NCBI GenBank assembly: GCA_001695595.3
Contig: MBPM02000007.1
Location: forward strand, 496,001 to 560,000
Source: Plasmopara viticola
Lineage: Eukaryota; Oomycota; Peronosporomycetes; Peronosporales; Peronosporaceae
Direction: 5' to 3'
DNA: 64,000 nucleotides
The notes under the pieces were generated by a model. It was not told the origin of the DNA and did no database searches. It saw only the letters and a list, made by a program, of their open reading frames with translations. Shown piece by piece: positions 1 through 10,700 of the stretch. How positions within the stretch are numbered: position 1 is the stretch's first letter; every line of letters begins with the position of its first letter. Position numbers and translations under genes: made by a program.

Positions 1-1
1 C

Positions 2-370
2 AGTGAAGTCACCGACTATGAGCGGCAGGAGCAAATCAGACAGCCGCCACGCGACGGTGTGTTCGTGCACGGCTTGATGCTTGATGGTGCCGCGTGGAAT
101 CTACCCGATAGAACGCTGGTGGAGCAAGAGCCCAAGCGTTTGTTTGCGTCCTTACCCGCCGTCCACATTACGGTCGCGACGAAAGCCCACAAGAAGACCC
201 GCGCTTCACCGGATTATGGACCGTATGGAGCCTACGAAGCCCCGGTCTATCGCTACGCGAGTCGCACGGACAAGCACTATGTTTTTTCGATATCCTTGGC
301 ATCTCGAGATCATCGACCGCTCCACTGGACGTTGCGTGGTGTTGCGTTGCTATGCTCCACCGATCAGTAG
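2..370 (+). CDS. Axonemal dynein heavy chain, C-terminal end (partial, DNAH5/8-like)
   Basis: The frame is open from the window edge to a TAG at 368-370, giving the last ~122 residues of a dynein heavy chain. Diagnostic features are PPRDGVFVHGLMLDGAAW, followed by the P-x-L-F-x-S-L-P block and the closing HWTLRGVALLC. These correspond to the GVYVHGL-LEGA-W and HW-LRGVALL signatures of the dynein C-terminal domain. The Y-x-x-P-V-Y-R plus RTD pattern, without the TLSTTGHSTNFV stretch of inner-arm chains, resembles the outer-arm DNAH5/DNAH8 group. It would power ciliary or flagellar beating as an outer-arm motor. The 5' part lies outside the window, and the outer-arm assignment is inference from a short segment. 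A second dynein heavy chain lies 15 kb downstream. Confidence 0.85.
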   Translation, partial: SEVTDYERQEQIRQPPRDGVFVHGLMLDGAAWNLPDRTLVEQEPKRLFASLPAVHITVATKAHKKTRASPDYGPYGAYEAPVYRYASRTDKHYVFSISLASRDHRPLHWTLRGVALLCSTDQ

Positions 371-539
371 CAAACTTTCGAATTTGGTACAATGATCAAG
401 TAAGGCCACCGCTTCTTTGTAGAAAAGGCTTCGTAATCTCTTTTCGAAAGCAGTAGCCCACTTTGAGTTTATGCCATGTCCATATAATCACTGAAGTATA
501 CCATGGTGCACTGTTATCAAATAGGAGACTAGTCGTCGA

Positions 540-960
540 GCAAGAATTGTGCGCTTGTAGCTGGGGACATTGCCGTCGGCGTTTACATCGCAAGGGATGC
601 TTTGTGCAGCGTTGGACGTCTCGGCTGCAATAACGACTTGAGCCGATCATGCAAAGCGCTGAAACCAGCCAGTCCGCTGTGCTTAAGGTCTTCATCCATT
701 TGACAGCCACCGCGACAGCTATACCTACTGCGCCTGTTTTCGTTATCAGAAGGATTCAAATTTCGTGCGCTGCTTTAAACGGGGACGCCAGTTTCGAGTG
801 GGGACGCCAGTTTCGGAATCCACATACCACGTGATTGTGGATCGCATGCGGCGTCGGGGACCAGTATCGTGCGGTTTTAATTAGGTTGGCACTAGCATAC
901 CAATGATCCTGCAAGATTATGATCACGGAACATTTGCTCCTTTCGTGAACTGCACGAAAT
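540..960 (+). pseudogene. Fossil copies of the six-Cys repeat found in the downstream secreted protein
   Basis: Reading from 548, the frame gives a residue pattern that aligns with the intact repeats of the gene at 1571. C-x18-C-x6-C and the AGD-(I)AVG core are conserved, the fourth Cys is replaced by Ser, and the CxxC partner is kept. A stop follows near 700, after a short Thr/Ala/Pro-rich stretch like the linkers of the intact gene. A second, more damaged copy spans about 836-953 and ends in APFVNC, matching the AAFVDC end of intact repeats. An 18-bp tandem duplication sits at about 781-816. No uninterrupted ORF links the copies. I read this as the remains of a tandem duplicate of the neighbouring gene. 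The stretch from 960 to 1500 shows nothing else I can name. Confidence 0.6.
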
Positions 961-1502
961 TTGCACATCTTCACGCTGTCATTTGGGACATCAAATGCCT
1001 CGAAATACCAAAAGAACTTCTCAAATCTATGCTTCGAGATGCTGTAGGGCTGTCACTGAGTAGCCGCTGCAGCGGCTTCACTTGCATCCACAGGTTATAG
1101 TGATGAGCAGACATGTTTGAGCGTACATCACTAGGATTTTTGTATTAATTAAGATCGTAACAAGGCAATCAATGAAGTTATTCGAAGGGTCCGGCGCATT
1201 CATCCACCAAATTGACCAAACAAGGCAGCGATTATGTCAATACCAACAGCCGCAATACCGGCCGTAGCGTCATCTATTACGACGATGGCGTTACTTGGCA
1301 ATGGTTATGTTACCACGCACGCTCGTGCAATATAACGCTTGAGCCAAGAATACCTAAAAGCTGATGGACACCGATACGTATTTTTGATGTGCACGATCGC
1401 AATCACCTCCTCCCGGGTGGTTACGCCACACGCCTTCATTATAGCGTGCATGCATGAAACCCATAACGGAAGTCAGCTGTACTCGTGATTAGCTCACTTC
1501 AT

Positions 1503-1518
1503 GATCCATTCTTCAATT
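1503..1518 (+). promoter_or_regulatory. Inr-like core promoter element of the Cys-rich repeat gene
   Basis: The sequence GATCCATTCTTCAATT fits the oomycete initiator core (TCATTYYNCAWTTT) except for one C at the T/C position. It lies about 53 bp upstream of the ATG at 1571, a usual oomycete spacing. Transcription start is inferred, not shown. Confidence 0.6.
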
Positions 1519-1570
1519 CGCTCTTCCGAGCGCGAACCTTCATTGAATTGATTTGCATTGCCTCGAAACT

Positions 1571-4219
1571 ATGGTGTTGTTGCTAAGTCGCATTGGATCA
1601 CGTACCCTGGTTAAGGCAGCGGTTGTGTGCGCTCTCACCTTGACTGTCATCTCTCCTGTCCGTGCACAGGATACGAGCTCATCGACCACCGACGCTTGTG
1701 AAATTTCTGATGGCGACAAAAGCTTCGGCATCCGCGCCGTCGATGACGCTACGTGTGTTTCAGGAGGTCTTGGCTGCTACAACGATCACTGCCGCTTTTG
1801 CAAAGTTCTTGAAACGCCGCAGTCATCTTCATTTGAGAACTGCACATCATTTGGTGTGGACTTTCCGACAATGGCTCCATTGATCGCTTCGACCGATTCT
1901 TGTGAGGTATCTAGTGGCGATGCAGCTGTTGGCATCTCGGCGTTTACCGACGACACGTGCTTGTACGGCGGTCTGGGTTGCTTTAGTAACCATTGCCGAT
2001 TCTGTAAAGAGAAAAACACCGCGCAGTCGGAGGCATTTGTTGAATGTCCAAACGGCAGCAGTGCTGGTTCAGCAACTCTTACCTCGGATAATTCGTCATC
2101 AAGTGACTCCAATAGCACCGACACTATTGGCTGTGCAATAGAACCTGCGGCTGGCGACATCGAAGTCGGCATCAGCATTGGTACGGATCCGACTTGTAGT
2201 AACGGCGGTCTCGGCTGTATTAACGACGTGTGCCGATTCTGCCGCATTCGGACTACAACGAAATCCGTAATTTACTCCGATTGCTCCTTTATTGGAAGTG
2301 ATGTAGCCAATTCTCTTGTAACCCCATCTGAGGTTCCGGTGACATCGACTGAAAATCCTGCTGCAGTCAACGATATCCCGGCGGCGGCTACAACATTTTC
2401 TGTTGCCACGACAAACTCCCCCTCTGATATCACCGATGCACCGGCTGCCACTACTGACGCCCCTTCTGATTCGTCTAAAGATATGGCAACTACTACTTCG
2501 GCCTCTCCTGTCTCCACCAATGCGCCGACTGCTTCTACTGAACTTCCTTCCGACTCAACCGACGCACCGAATGTCACGACTGAAGCCCCTTCTGACTCTT
2601 CAAAAGCCACGGCTGCTACTCCCGAGGTTCCTGCTGATGTAACCAATGCACCGCCTGCTACTACTGAAGTTCCTTCTGACTCAACCGATGCACCTAATGT
2701 TACAACCGAAGCCCCTTCTGACTCTTCTCATAACACGGCTGCCACTTCCGAGGTTCCTACTGATGTAACCAAAGCGCCGCCTGCTATAACCGAACTTCCT
2801 TCTGACTCGACCGATGCGCCGGTTGGCACAACCAAGGCTCCTTCTGATTCCACTGACGCTCCGCTTGTAGGTACTAATGCGCCTGCTGACTCGCCAGCGG
2901 CTCCAGCTACTGAAACATGTACTATCACGGCTTCCGTGGGTGATGCCGCCGTTGGCATTAATATCGTTTCAGATCCCACGTGTGTCTCTGGTGGTGTTGG
3001 TTGTCTCACCGATGTTTGCCGGTTCTGTAAAGTGACGACATCCCCTCAGTCTGCGGCGTTCAAAGATTGTGCTTTGTTCGCTACCGACCGCTCGACTCCC
3101 GATGTACCGGTTGCAATCCACTCAACTTCTGACGAGGGAGATTCCTCAACAGATGATGATAATACGACGGATGATTCCTTCTCGACTGACGCTTCAGCAG
3201 ACGACTCTGGTGTGACTGAGACACTGGCACCCACAAGTTCTGCTTCTGCCACCACCAATACGTCCACGGGGAACCCGACCGAACAAAAGTGCACTCAGTC
3301 CGTGTCGGCAGGTGACGCATCTGTTGGCATTAACATTGTCACAGACGCATCGTGCAAGGCTGGTGGGGTAGGCTGCTTTGATGAAATCTGTCGCTTTTGC
3401 AAAATCTTAGAGACTCCACAATCCGCCGCGTTTGTTGACTGTGCTTCGACTACTTTGACCACCTCTGCCGCCGCCGATGCCATCAACACTGATGTTGCGT
3501 CAAATGAGTCTATCGAGGCTCCTGCGGATGATGCCACGGAAGCGCCGGCAGATGATTTTGCCGAGGCTCCGGCGGATGATGCCACGGAAGCGCCAGTGGA
3601 TGATGCGATTGAGCCCACTACAACTGATGCTACTGAATCTCCAGCGGACGGTGCCATCGAGGCTCCTCTAGATGGCTCGAGTATAGCAACTACCGAGGAT
3701 TCTACCGATGGGGTGACAGATGCTTCTTCCGACTCGACGACAATAAGTCCTTCTGGTGAAAGCTGTACGCAGACCGTCTCCGACGGCGACGCTGCTGCCG
3801 GTATTGAAATTGTGACGGACGCATCGTGCAGTGCCGGGGGCGTTGGTTGCATTGACACTATTTGTCGGTTCTGCAAAGTGTCAGAGACTTCTCAATCCGC
3901 TGCATTTTTGGACTGCTCGTCAATCACGAGTGCTGAAGCGTTGACGGCAAACACAAAGGGCGAGACTTCTACACAGTCGACTGCACACGAAGCAGACAGT
4001 GTGTTTGTGAGCAAGGCACAATTCGGCGCCGTTATTGCTGGTTGCGTCGGAGCTATCGTTGCCGTTGCCATCATGGCTTTTGCGACTAAACGGTCATTAA
4101 ACCGCACTGCCAATGTGGGAGAATCGCTCAATGATGAAGAGCTTGAGAAGATTGAAACGGGCGACCGTGTGGCTCCCGACACTGTGTCCGCCGAGGATTT
4201 AGCTACAGCAGAAGCTTAA
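1571..4219 (+). CDS. Secreted, membrane-anchored Cys-rich repeat protein with mucin-like linkers
   Basis: This single-exon gene encodes 882 residues from the ATG at 1571 (an in-frame TTG at 1553 is not a plausible start). The N-terminus has a hydrophobic signal-peptide-like segment ending near the AQ of SPVRAQDT. Six domains follow with pattern C-x18-20-C-x6-C-x4-C-x2-C-x13-C, each with a GD-x3-GI core and a CRFC motif. They are separated by long Ser/Thr/Ala/Pro/Asp-rich linkers with repeats such as TDAPSDS, likely O-glycosylated. A C-terminal hydrophobic segment (about FGAVIAGCVGAIVAVAIMAF) with following basic residues looks like a single membrane anchor, and an acidic cytoplasmic tail ends the protein. 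Role is unknown; a cell-surface or cyst-coat/adhesin-type protein is plausible. The linkers recall the acidic-repeat surface proteins of oomycete cysts, but the Cys domain is not one I can name. Confidence 0.85.
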   Translation: MVLLLSRIGSRTLVKAAVVCALTLTVISPVRAQDTSSSTTDACEISDGDKSFGIRAVDDATCVSGGLGCYNDHCRFCKVLETPQSSSFENCTSFGVDFPTMAPLIASTDSCEVSSGDAAVGISAFTDDTCLYGGLGCFSNHCRFCKEKNTAQSEAFVECPNGSSAGSATLTSDNSSSSDSNSTDTIGCAIEPAAGDIEVGISIGTDPTCSNGGLGCINDVCRFCRIRTTTKSVIYSDCSFIGSDVANSLVTPSEVPVTSTENPAAVNDIPAAATTFSVATTNSPSDITDAPAATTDAPSDSSKDMATTTSASPVSTNAPTASTELPSDSTDAPNVTTEAPSDSSKATAATPEVPADVTNAPPATTEVPSDSTDAPNVTTEAPSDSSHNTAATSEVPTDVTKAPPAITELPSDSTDAPVGTTKAPSDSTDAPLVGTNAPADSPAAPATETCTITASVGDAAVGINIVSDPTCVSGGVGCLTDVCRFCKVTTSPQSAAFKDCALFATDRSTPDVPVAIHSTSDEGDSSTDDDNTTDDSFSTDASADDSGVTETLAPTSSASATTNTSTGNPTEQKCTQSVSAGDASVGINIVTDASCKAGGVGCFDEICRFCKILETPQSAAFVDCASTTLTTSAAADAINTDVASNESIEAPADDATEAPADDFAEAPADDATEAPVDDAIEPTTTDATESPADGAIEAPLDGSSIATTEDSTDGVTDASSDSTTISPSGESCTQTVSDGDAAAGIEIVTDASCSAGGVGCIDTICRFCKVSETSQSAAFLDCSSITSAEALTANTKGETSTQSTAHEADSVFVSKAQFGAVIAGCVGAIVAVAIMAFATKRSLNRTANVGESLNDEELEKIETGDRVAPDTVSAEDLATAEA

Positions 4220-4540
4220 TTTAAGCAAGCGAAAAATATATATCTTACGTAATTTATGAACTATTTTCTACTTTTTTGCCAATCACGGTTAAGATACAAC
4301 TATTAATTAACATAACGTAATAACCACTGGAGATTTAAGCTCGGCAGATCGCCAGTCACTCGTGCGTGTGGAACGATCGCCGCCTCTATCCTTCTGGTCT
4401 GTTGAGAGCGCACACTGAAACACCTATCAAAGCTGTCTTCGTGACGGTGTGGCGGGCGACAATTCGCTTTTTTGACTTGGAGAACCCACCGCAGCGAAGG
4501 AAAGATTTCTGTGATTGCGTGCGAGTCCCCACCGGAACTA
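4220..4540. other. Intergenic spacer between Cys-rich gene and kinase gene
   Basis: This is about 320 bp with an AT-rich first half, where the 3' UTR of the upstream gene is expected. The second half probably holds the kinase promoter and 5' UTR. I see no clear Inr and no separate gene; the ORFs here begin at non-ATG codons or are short. Confidence 0.5.
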
Positions 4541-7500
4541 ATGAACATGATGCGAGCCGCGTCGTCACCCATGGAGCCTTTAAACAAGAATATTCTATTG
4601 GTAAAGGGAGACAAAGCGAGCACAGACCTTATAAAATTGTTATTTGACCAATATTAATTTCTATGGGAATGATCAGGCAGGTGAAGTCATTGCGGAAAAG
4701 TGGAAAATTGGCGAAAAGATTGGAGAGGTACGGAGACGTGCCCAATCTCTTTTATCTTATTATTATAGAGTATCGTTCTTTTGGTCGCTTATTAAATTAT
4801 TATTGGCAGGGAACCTTTAGTCAAATCTACTCGGCGTATTCTATTGAAAGTCGAGACAAAGTTGCCGTAAAAGTCGAAGCCCCGAGCTCACTGAAGCCAG
4901 TATTAGAGTGGGAAAGTTTGATCTTAAAGAGTTTACAGGATTGCCCATATGTGTGTCGATACTATTATCACGGCAAGCATGGCGACAGCACAGTGCTTGT
5001 GATGGAATTACTTGGAGATAGTATGTCAATGCTAAGGATGTCCCCCGACTCCATCCATGGTGTGCCACTAGCCAAGGCAGTTGTAGTTGGACTCGAAATG
5101 CTGGACTGTATCGAAGCTTTTCATCGACATGGCTACGTTCATCGAGATATCAAGGCATCCAACTTTGCACTGAGCGCTGTTTCCGAGCGAAATCCAATGA
5201 AGCAACAACGGTATTATATCATTGACTTTGGACTATCCAGGCAGCATCTTGGAGAAGATCGTCAGGTGCTCCCAGCGCGTCAAGTGGCCGAATTTCGAGG
5301 CACGTCCATGTATGCGTCACTGAGCTCACACCATCGACAGGAATTGGGTCCTAAAGACGATTTATGGTCGTGGTTCTATCTCGTGATGGACTTTTTGCGG
5401 GGTGAATTGCCTTGGGCAGCAGACGCACAGCTCAAGAACCGACAGACGGTGTTATGTCTGAAAGAGCACTACACCGAAGCGCGTCCCAGTTTGTTGGTAG
5501 AAGGTCTACCAGGTGCTGCTCAGTTGCTGGAATTGATGGAGTATTTGCAATCGCTTCGGTACGAAGACTTTCCAGACTACAAGCGGATTCGGAAGCAGTT
5601 GCAAGCTGTTGGGGAGAGCTCGTTGGTGGCAGAGAATAGTGATAGTGGAGACGACGAAACCAGTGCAGCGAAGAAAGAGGCAAAGGCGGTTGCCGATGTC
5701 GCGCATTTCGATTGGGACGCACTGGAGTCCAAGCGTGAGCGAGCGCTGTGGTGGGTTGAGAAGGCGGAGGAATTCAAGGACAGTGATAGTGTGTCGGATT
5801 TGCTGCTGGACGTTGCAAAGCGATACGAGACCTTCTTTGATAGTGACGGCTTGTCCTTTGACGAGCAGATGCGAGTACAGAATGCAGTCTATCGAATTGA
5901 AAAGAAGTCGCGCGTGCGCACCAGTTTCTTTGCTCCTCCCCCGATTCAGAGCTTTGTAAAACGTCGTCAGTCGGAGCAGAAATTGCGGTGGGATGCTCTT
6001 CGAAAGCGCCGCGAGCGAGACTATCAAGTTCGACAATCGCTGGACATTAAAAAAGAGACACATCAGGTGCAAAGTGTGCCGTCTCACGGCTTGAATGACG
6101 GAGATGCAACTTTTGAGAGCGCGGCGAAGAATGGCTCTATTCGACCAGTTAAGTCGGATAGCTCGATGGAGGTGTCGGATGCTGAAAAGGTAGAAACATT
6201 CACTTCAAAACACACTTATCCGTTGACAGACGTCCCTCCTACTGCGTCGACTCCGCACCGTCCGCCTCCCCACGTGATGTCGGCATCTATGGAAGCTTCG
6301 ATGCAGCAGTGGGGTCGCAGCTCTCACGGCAGGGACTCACTCCCTCCGCCGCCGTTACGACCTACATCATCTCCGCGTTACGCCCTCCCTCCATCACTAC
6401 CTCCACATCTTGCTGGACGGCTCTCGTCTCATAAGAGTATTTCTTCTCCTAAGCAAACCTACGTGTCAAATGGAAAGTATCACGGGATATCCAACCAGCC
6501 TCCGCCTTCGTCGCCACGCAACATGATTCCTGAGCAGAATATATATGTTAGTAGTCGGCGCTATGACGTGGTCGTGGAGACGAGAGACGAACACATGCAC
6601 GGCTATCACAAGTCTCAGCATCCCGATAGCCATGGGTCATCAATGAGACATTATAAATCGGACACGCGAGAAGATCGTGGGTACGCCGCTCAGAGAATGT
6701 CTGTCCCGGAGCGACACTATGATTCTCCAAAGGAGACACGAGAAGATCGTGGCTACAGCACTTATTCACGACCTCAAGACAATCGATCGGACGTACGAGA
6801 AGATCGTGGCTATAGCAGCTACCAGCGGATACAAAAGTCTCCGCGAGAGAGTGTTAAAGGGTACTATACTTCTTCGATAGAGATCAAAGAAGACCGAGGA
6901 TACGGTCACCAGCAACCACCGAAACCTCAAACATCTCGACGGGAAAGTCACATTGAGTATTCGAAGGATGAAGGTTATGGCCAGCGTGGTATTGAGCGCT
7001 ATTACGAGGCAAAGCGACCGCGCTCACGCTCACGTTCGCTACGCCGCGAAGTGAGTCGATCCCGGCGTCGCTCATACTCGCGTTCATCGTCGCGCTCTCG
7101 TTCGTGGTCGTACTCGTGTTCACCTTCGCGGTCACCATCTCCACCCAGTCATTCCCACTACCGTAGCCGCGACTATGCTGTTCAGAGCGACATGATGAGA
7201 GCCAAGAGAAAATACTCGCGCCGGCATCGTTCCCGCTTGTGTAGTAGTTCAAGCTCGCGGTCACGGTCGAGTTCTCGCTCATTTTCTACTTCTCCACCCG
7301 CAAAGCGCTATCGTCGGCGTTCAATTGATCAGAGTTATCCCAGATCTTCGCACCGACACGCGTCACACGTAGCGGAGTATCGTGAACAGTCTACAAGCTA
7401 CGTGAAGGAATATCCAACCGTCAAGAGTTATTCGAAGAAATATGTGCAGGACTATCCGAAAGAGTACGTGAAGGAGTATCCTCAAGAATGTGCGAAGGAT

Positions 7501-7710
7501 TACACAAAGGAGTATTATACCAAGAAGGAGCGCCGACACTCGCGTTCACGAGATTCTAGGTATGAGCGATCTGCTTCGTCGGAACGGCACCAATCTCATT
7601 CGCGGAACTACAGTCGAGATGGTAGATCATGGGGAATGGACATTCGGCTTGAAGGAGCTGCGAACCCAGAGAAACATCGCCGATCTTCTCGATGGCAACC
7701 AAGGTCTTGA
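4541..7710 (+). CDS. TTBK/CK1-superfamily protein kinase with RS-like C-terminal tail
   Basis: The proposed exons are 4541-4600, 4677-4727 and 4810-7710, all joined in phase 0, giving about 1003 residues. The introns are 76 and 82 bp. The second junction restores the glycine-rich loop WKIGEKIGE|GTFSQIY, which the uninterrupted ORF starting at 4663 destroys by translating intron sequence. Kinase motifs are the VAVKVE lysine, HRDIKASNF (about residue 149), DFGLSR (about 176) and FRGTSMYAS with DDLWSWFY, the pattern of tau-tubulin kinases in the CK1 group. The tail (about 330 onward) is low complexity. It has five REDRGY-type repeats (about 657-735), an Arg/Ser-rich block (about 775-870) and KEYxKEYP repeats (about 895-940). 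RS domains usually direct proteins to splicing bodies, so a nuclear role is inferred. The first exon is the least certain. Confidence 0.85.
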
Positions 7711-10700
7711 TTGCAATAGACACTATGGATTAATTACGGAAAGGATGATAGCTCATCGACCATTTGAAAAAAAAATTAGTGCTTAAGAATTGATACAGCT
7801 CAAAAAAAAGAGGTAGTGCTCGTATTGATCTCATTGGCTATAATCCGAAATGCTGTAATTAGAATAGTATCGAATGTTGACGTGCTTTTTATCAAACATC
7901 CAGCAGATAAATTTGCAGCACCATAACGCTGTGAGTCATAGCTGTGCTTCATGCAATCCGATCCCGTGATGGCACGAGGCTGTAGATTTTTGGTGAGCTG
8001 CTCAGCTCGGCGTTCGATCGACTGCTAAAATGCCTAGTTTGCTTGATTGCGAGCGGAATGATATTGCGATACGGTATCGTGGCCGGCGCTGGTCGCAATC
8101 TTGCCGCCCAGTGTTTTTTAGCAGTATAGTTGCCTCTAGAGTGACCGAATATGAGAAGTCTCATTCATAGTGCACTATTCAAGCGACTCTGCATAGTTTC
8201 TTTTTAAAGTGTACTACAGGCGGAACAAATCGTAATACGATTATGAACAAGCGCAACCTAAGAGCCTAGATTTAGAACGCCAAGTACTCGAAGTCACTCA
8301 CCTACGGGTTGGCGAAGTCTTTCTTAAGGGCCCAACGGCTAGTGAGACAATGTGTAAATTGTGAGCTCTCACATTTTGAAAAAAAGATTGCCAGGTAAAT
8401 ATACAGGTGATTTGTTGCGATAGATCGCATCCTGTCTCAGGGGGAGACCCGGAATTCCCGAAATAAGTTGATCTTTTTACAGGGTATCTAGATAACAGCC
8501 GACAAAATGTATTAGGATCGTATGATTCGCCACCTTCGAGTCAGCAAGACAAATCGACGCTCTATCAAGTTTAATTTCATGTTGAAAGCTCAATAGCATT
8601 TTGGAGCACGATTAGTGCATTGCGTTAGCGTACCGAACTTTAGCAACTGAAACACTTTCACGAGTATTGCAACCTCTACCAGTACTGAAAACGTACGTTA
8701 CGGATGTTTGCATGAGAAATCACGATGAGTCCGTTACTGTTCACCTCGTAATCGTCTGCGATCTTGCTATGCAGCCGGGCTTGAACCACGGCCAATTATA
8801 TTTTCCGCTTTAATTTACACTTTTTATTTGAGCTCTGGGTGCGTAACTCGTTATGCTCCGTTGTAATACGCTTGTCGACAGCACACTTAAAGTGTCTTTG
8901 ACTAGGCTGCGATATAGTCGCCGCAACTATAGATGTTGTCCTTTGTAGCCATGAGCCCAAAATGTCAATTAAGAGTGATCAGGTCTGCTCGGTCTGCTTC
9001 CAAAGTCAGCATTTATACAATTTGTTGCTATAATGCTGTACCCGCTAACGTGCCGGCACTTTGACTCTAATGTGTACAAGTATATAGATCGGTCAGGTCC
9101 GTAGCGGATCGAGCACGCGTTTTTAAAGCGGGAATAGACCAAAGGGATTGATTGCAATCGCGTCGCTCTTGTACTTAATCGCTAACAAACGCCTATTAAT
9201 TATATTAGCCAGTGGATAACATTTTAGAGTAGATGATGATTATCTGCTTATGTTATTTCGATCGAGTCAATGTTTAGGCATTCTTTGATCTGTATAATTA
9301 AAATTTTGTATACTTGCACTGCAAGAATCACCACAGTGCTTGACGCGGGTTGATCCTCAAACTCATTACTTAAACTTTTTGCGCAAATTTATCAAGGGAA
9401 GATTTGCGAAAGTGTTGACAACCTCGCTCTTTAAAGGCAGGTAGCTTCAAAAATAAACCTCTGTTCTCTTGTGGATTGGCACTTGCTGTAAAAGTCTGTC
9501 TTGCAGGCCTAGTGATTGGAATGGCCAACTAGGGTCGACTGCAATTTCAGCTTTACCTTGACACTTAGGTCCTTTTATCTTGCAATCTCCGTTCAAGATT
9601 CAAAAGAGAGCCACGACCTTCATCTTCATTGCACTATAGCTTAGCACGTTTAGATCTAGCGTACACTGTCAAATATACTGTTTGTAATGCATCACCGTTA
9701 ACTTGCATAAGCACTGCCTAGATCGCTCAGTCACTCACATATACCATAATGGAAACTATTTGTCGCTATGGATTCGAGTATCGTACCACCGAAGAGGTCG
9801 CAATTTTATGCTTTAGCATTCAAAAACAGCACATGAGCAAGAGTTTTTTTCTAGTCTTGTTTGGCGAATCTGTTAAGCCTAATCTGACATGGATGCTTTT
9901 TGCTCTTGTGAATCCAAATAATTATACCTCGCATGAACGGTCAAGAAAATGCACTGGCCACATCGCTCGCGAACTTAACGAATACAATGTTAGATCAAGG
10001 AGGTAGAGATGGCCAGTAAGACGTTATAATCACCAGTGAACAGCGTGTTGCGTTTGTATTCTGGAAGGCTGGGCTAAGAGCTGGTTTTCACCCCGTAAAT
10101 CGACTTAATATGACTGGGTCGTTCCATACAAATTCATATAAATAATAATAAAAAGTCTTATCCCTTCTGGCAATTTTAAGCTTTGAGTAGACTCGAGCTT
10201 CAGTTTCAGCGAGCAATGAATGTCATGAAACTATATATGAGCTACTAACTCGGTAACTGACACGCCACTCTCTGAGCAAGTTAATCTGATAATGTTCATC
10301 GATGGCTTAAGAACATGCCGGGCCTCAATTCTTTTGCGTGCAGGCAGCAACGATTGAAGAATCAGACCATATTCTAAAGAAATAAAAAGGAAAGTCGCGC
10401 AGAAATTCGCTTCAATGATGTAACTAAGACAGCAATTTTCTAACAGACAAGAGACTCGCTGACTAGATTTTTGCGCTGCCGAGCAAAGCAACATGTGCTG
10501 CTGAGTCTGTGCCAAGAAAAAGCGCGTGCTCCGTGTCCATAATGACAAAGTGGATCTCTTTTTCTCAAAAGCGCTCCAAAGCATCGCTGTCAAAAGTCAC
10601 GTTCTCAAGATTGAAAAGATGCCGATTATCAGTGGGCGCCCTCCTTGAATTGTTTTTGGCTCCTATGATGTGTATAAGGCTGACTGACACACACACACCT

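Noticed and set aside
1786..3876. Long minus-strand ORFs (for example 2247-1786 and 3876-3295)
   Set aside because: They are antisense shadows of the Cys-rich repeat gene, produced by its biased codon use; they have no independent motifs.
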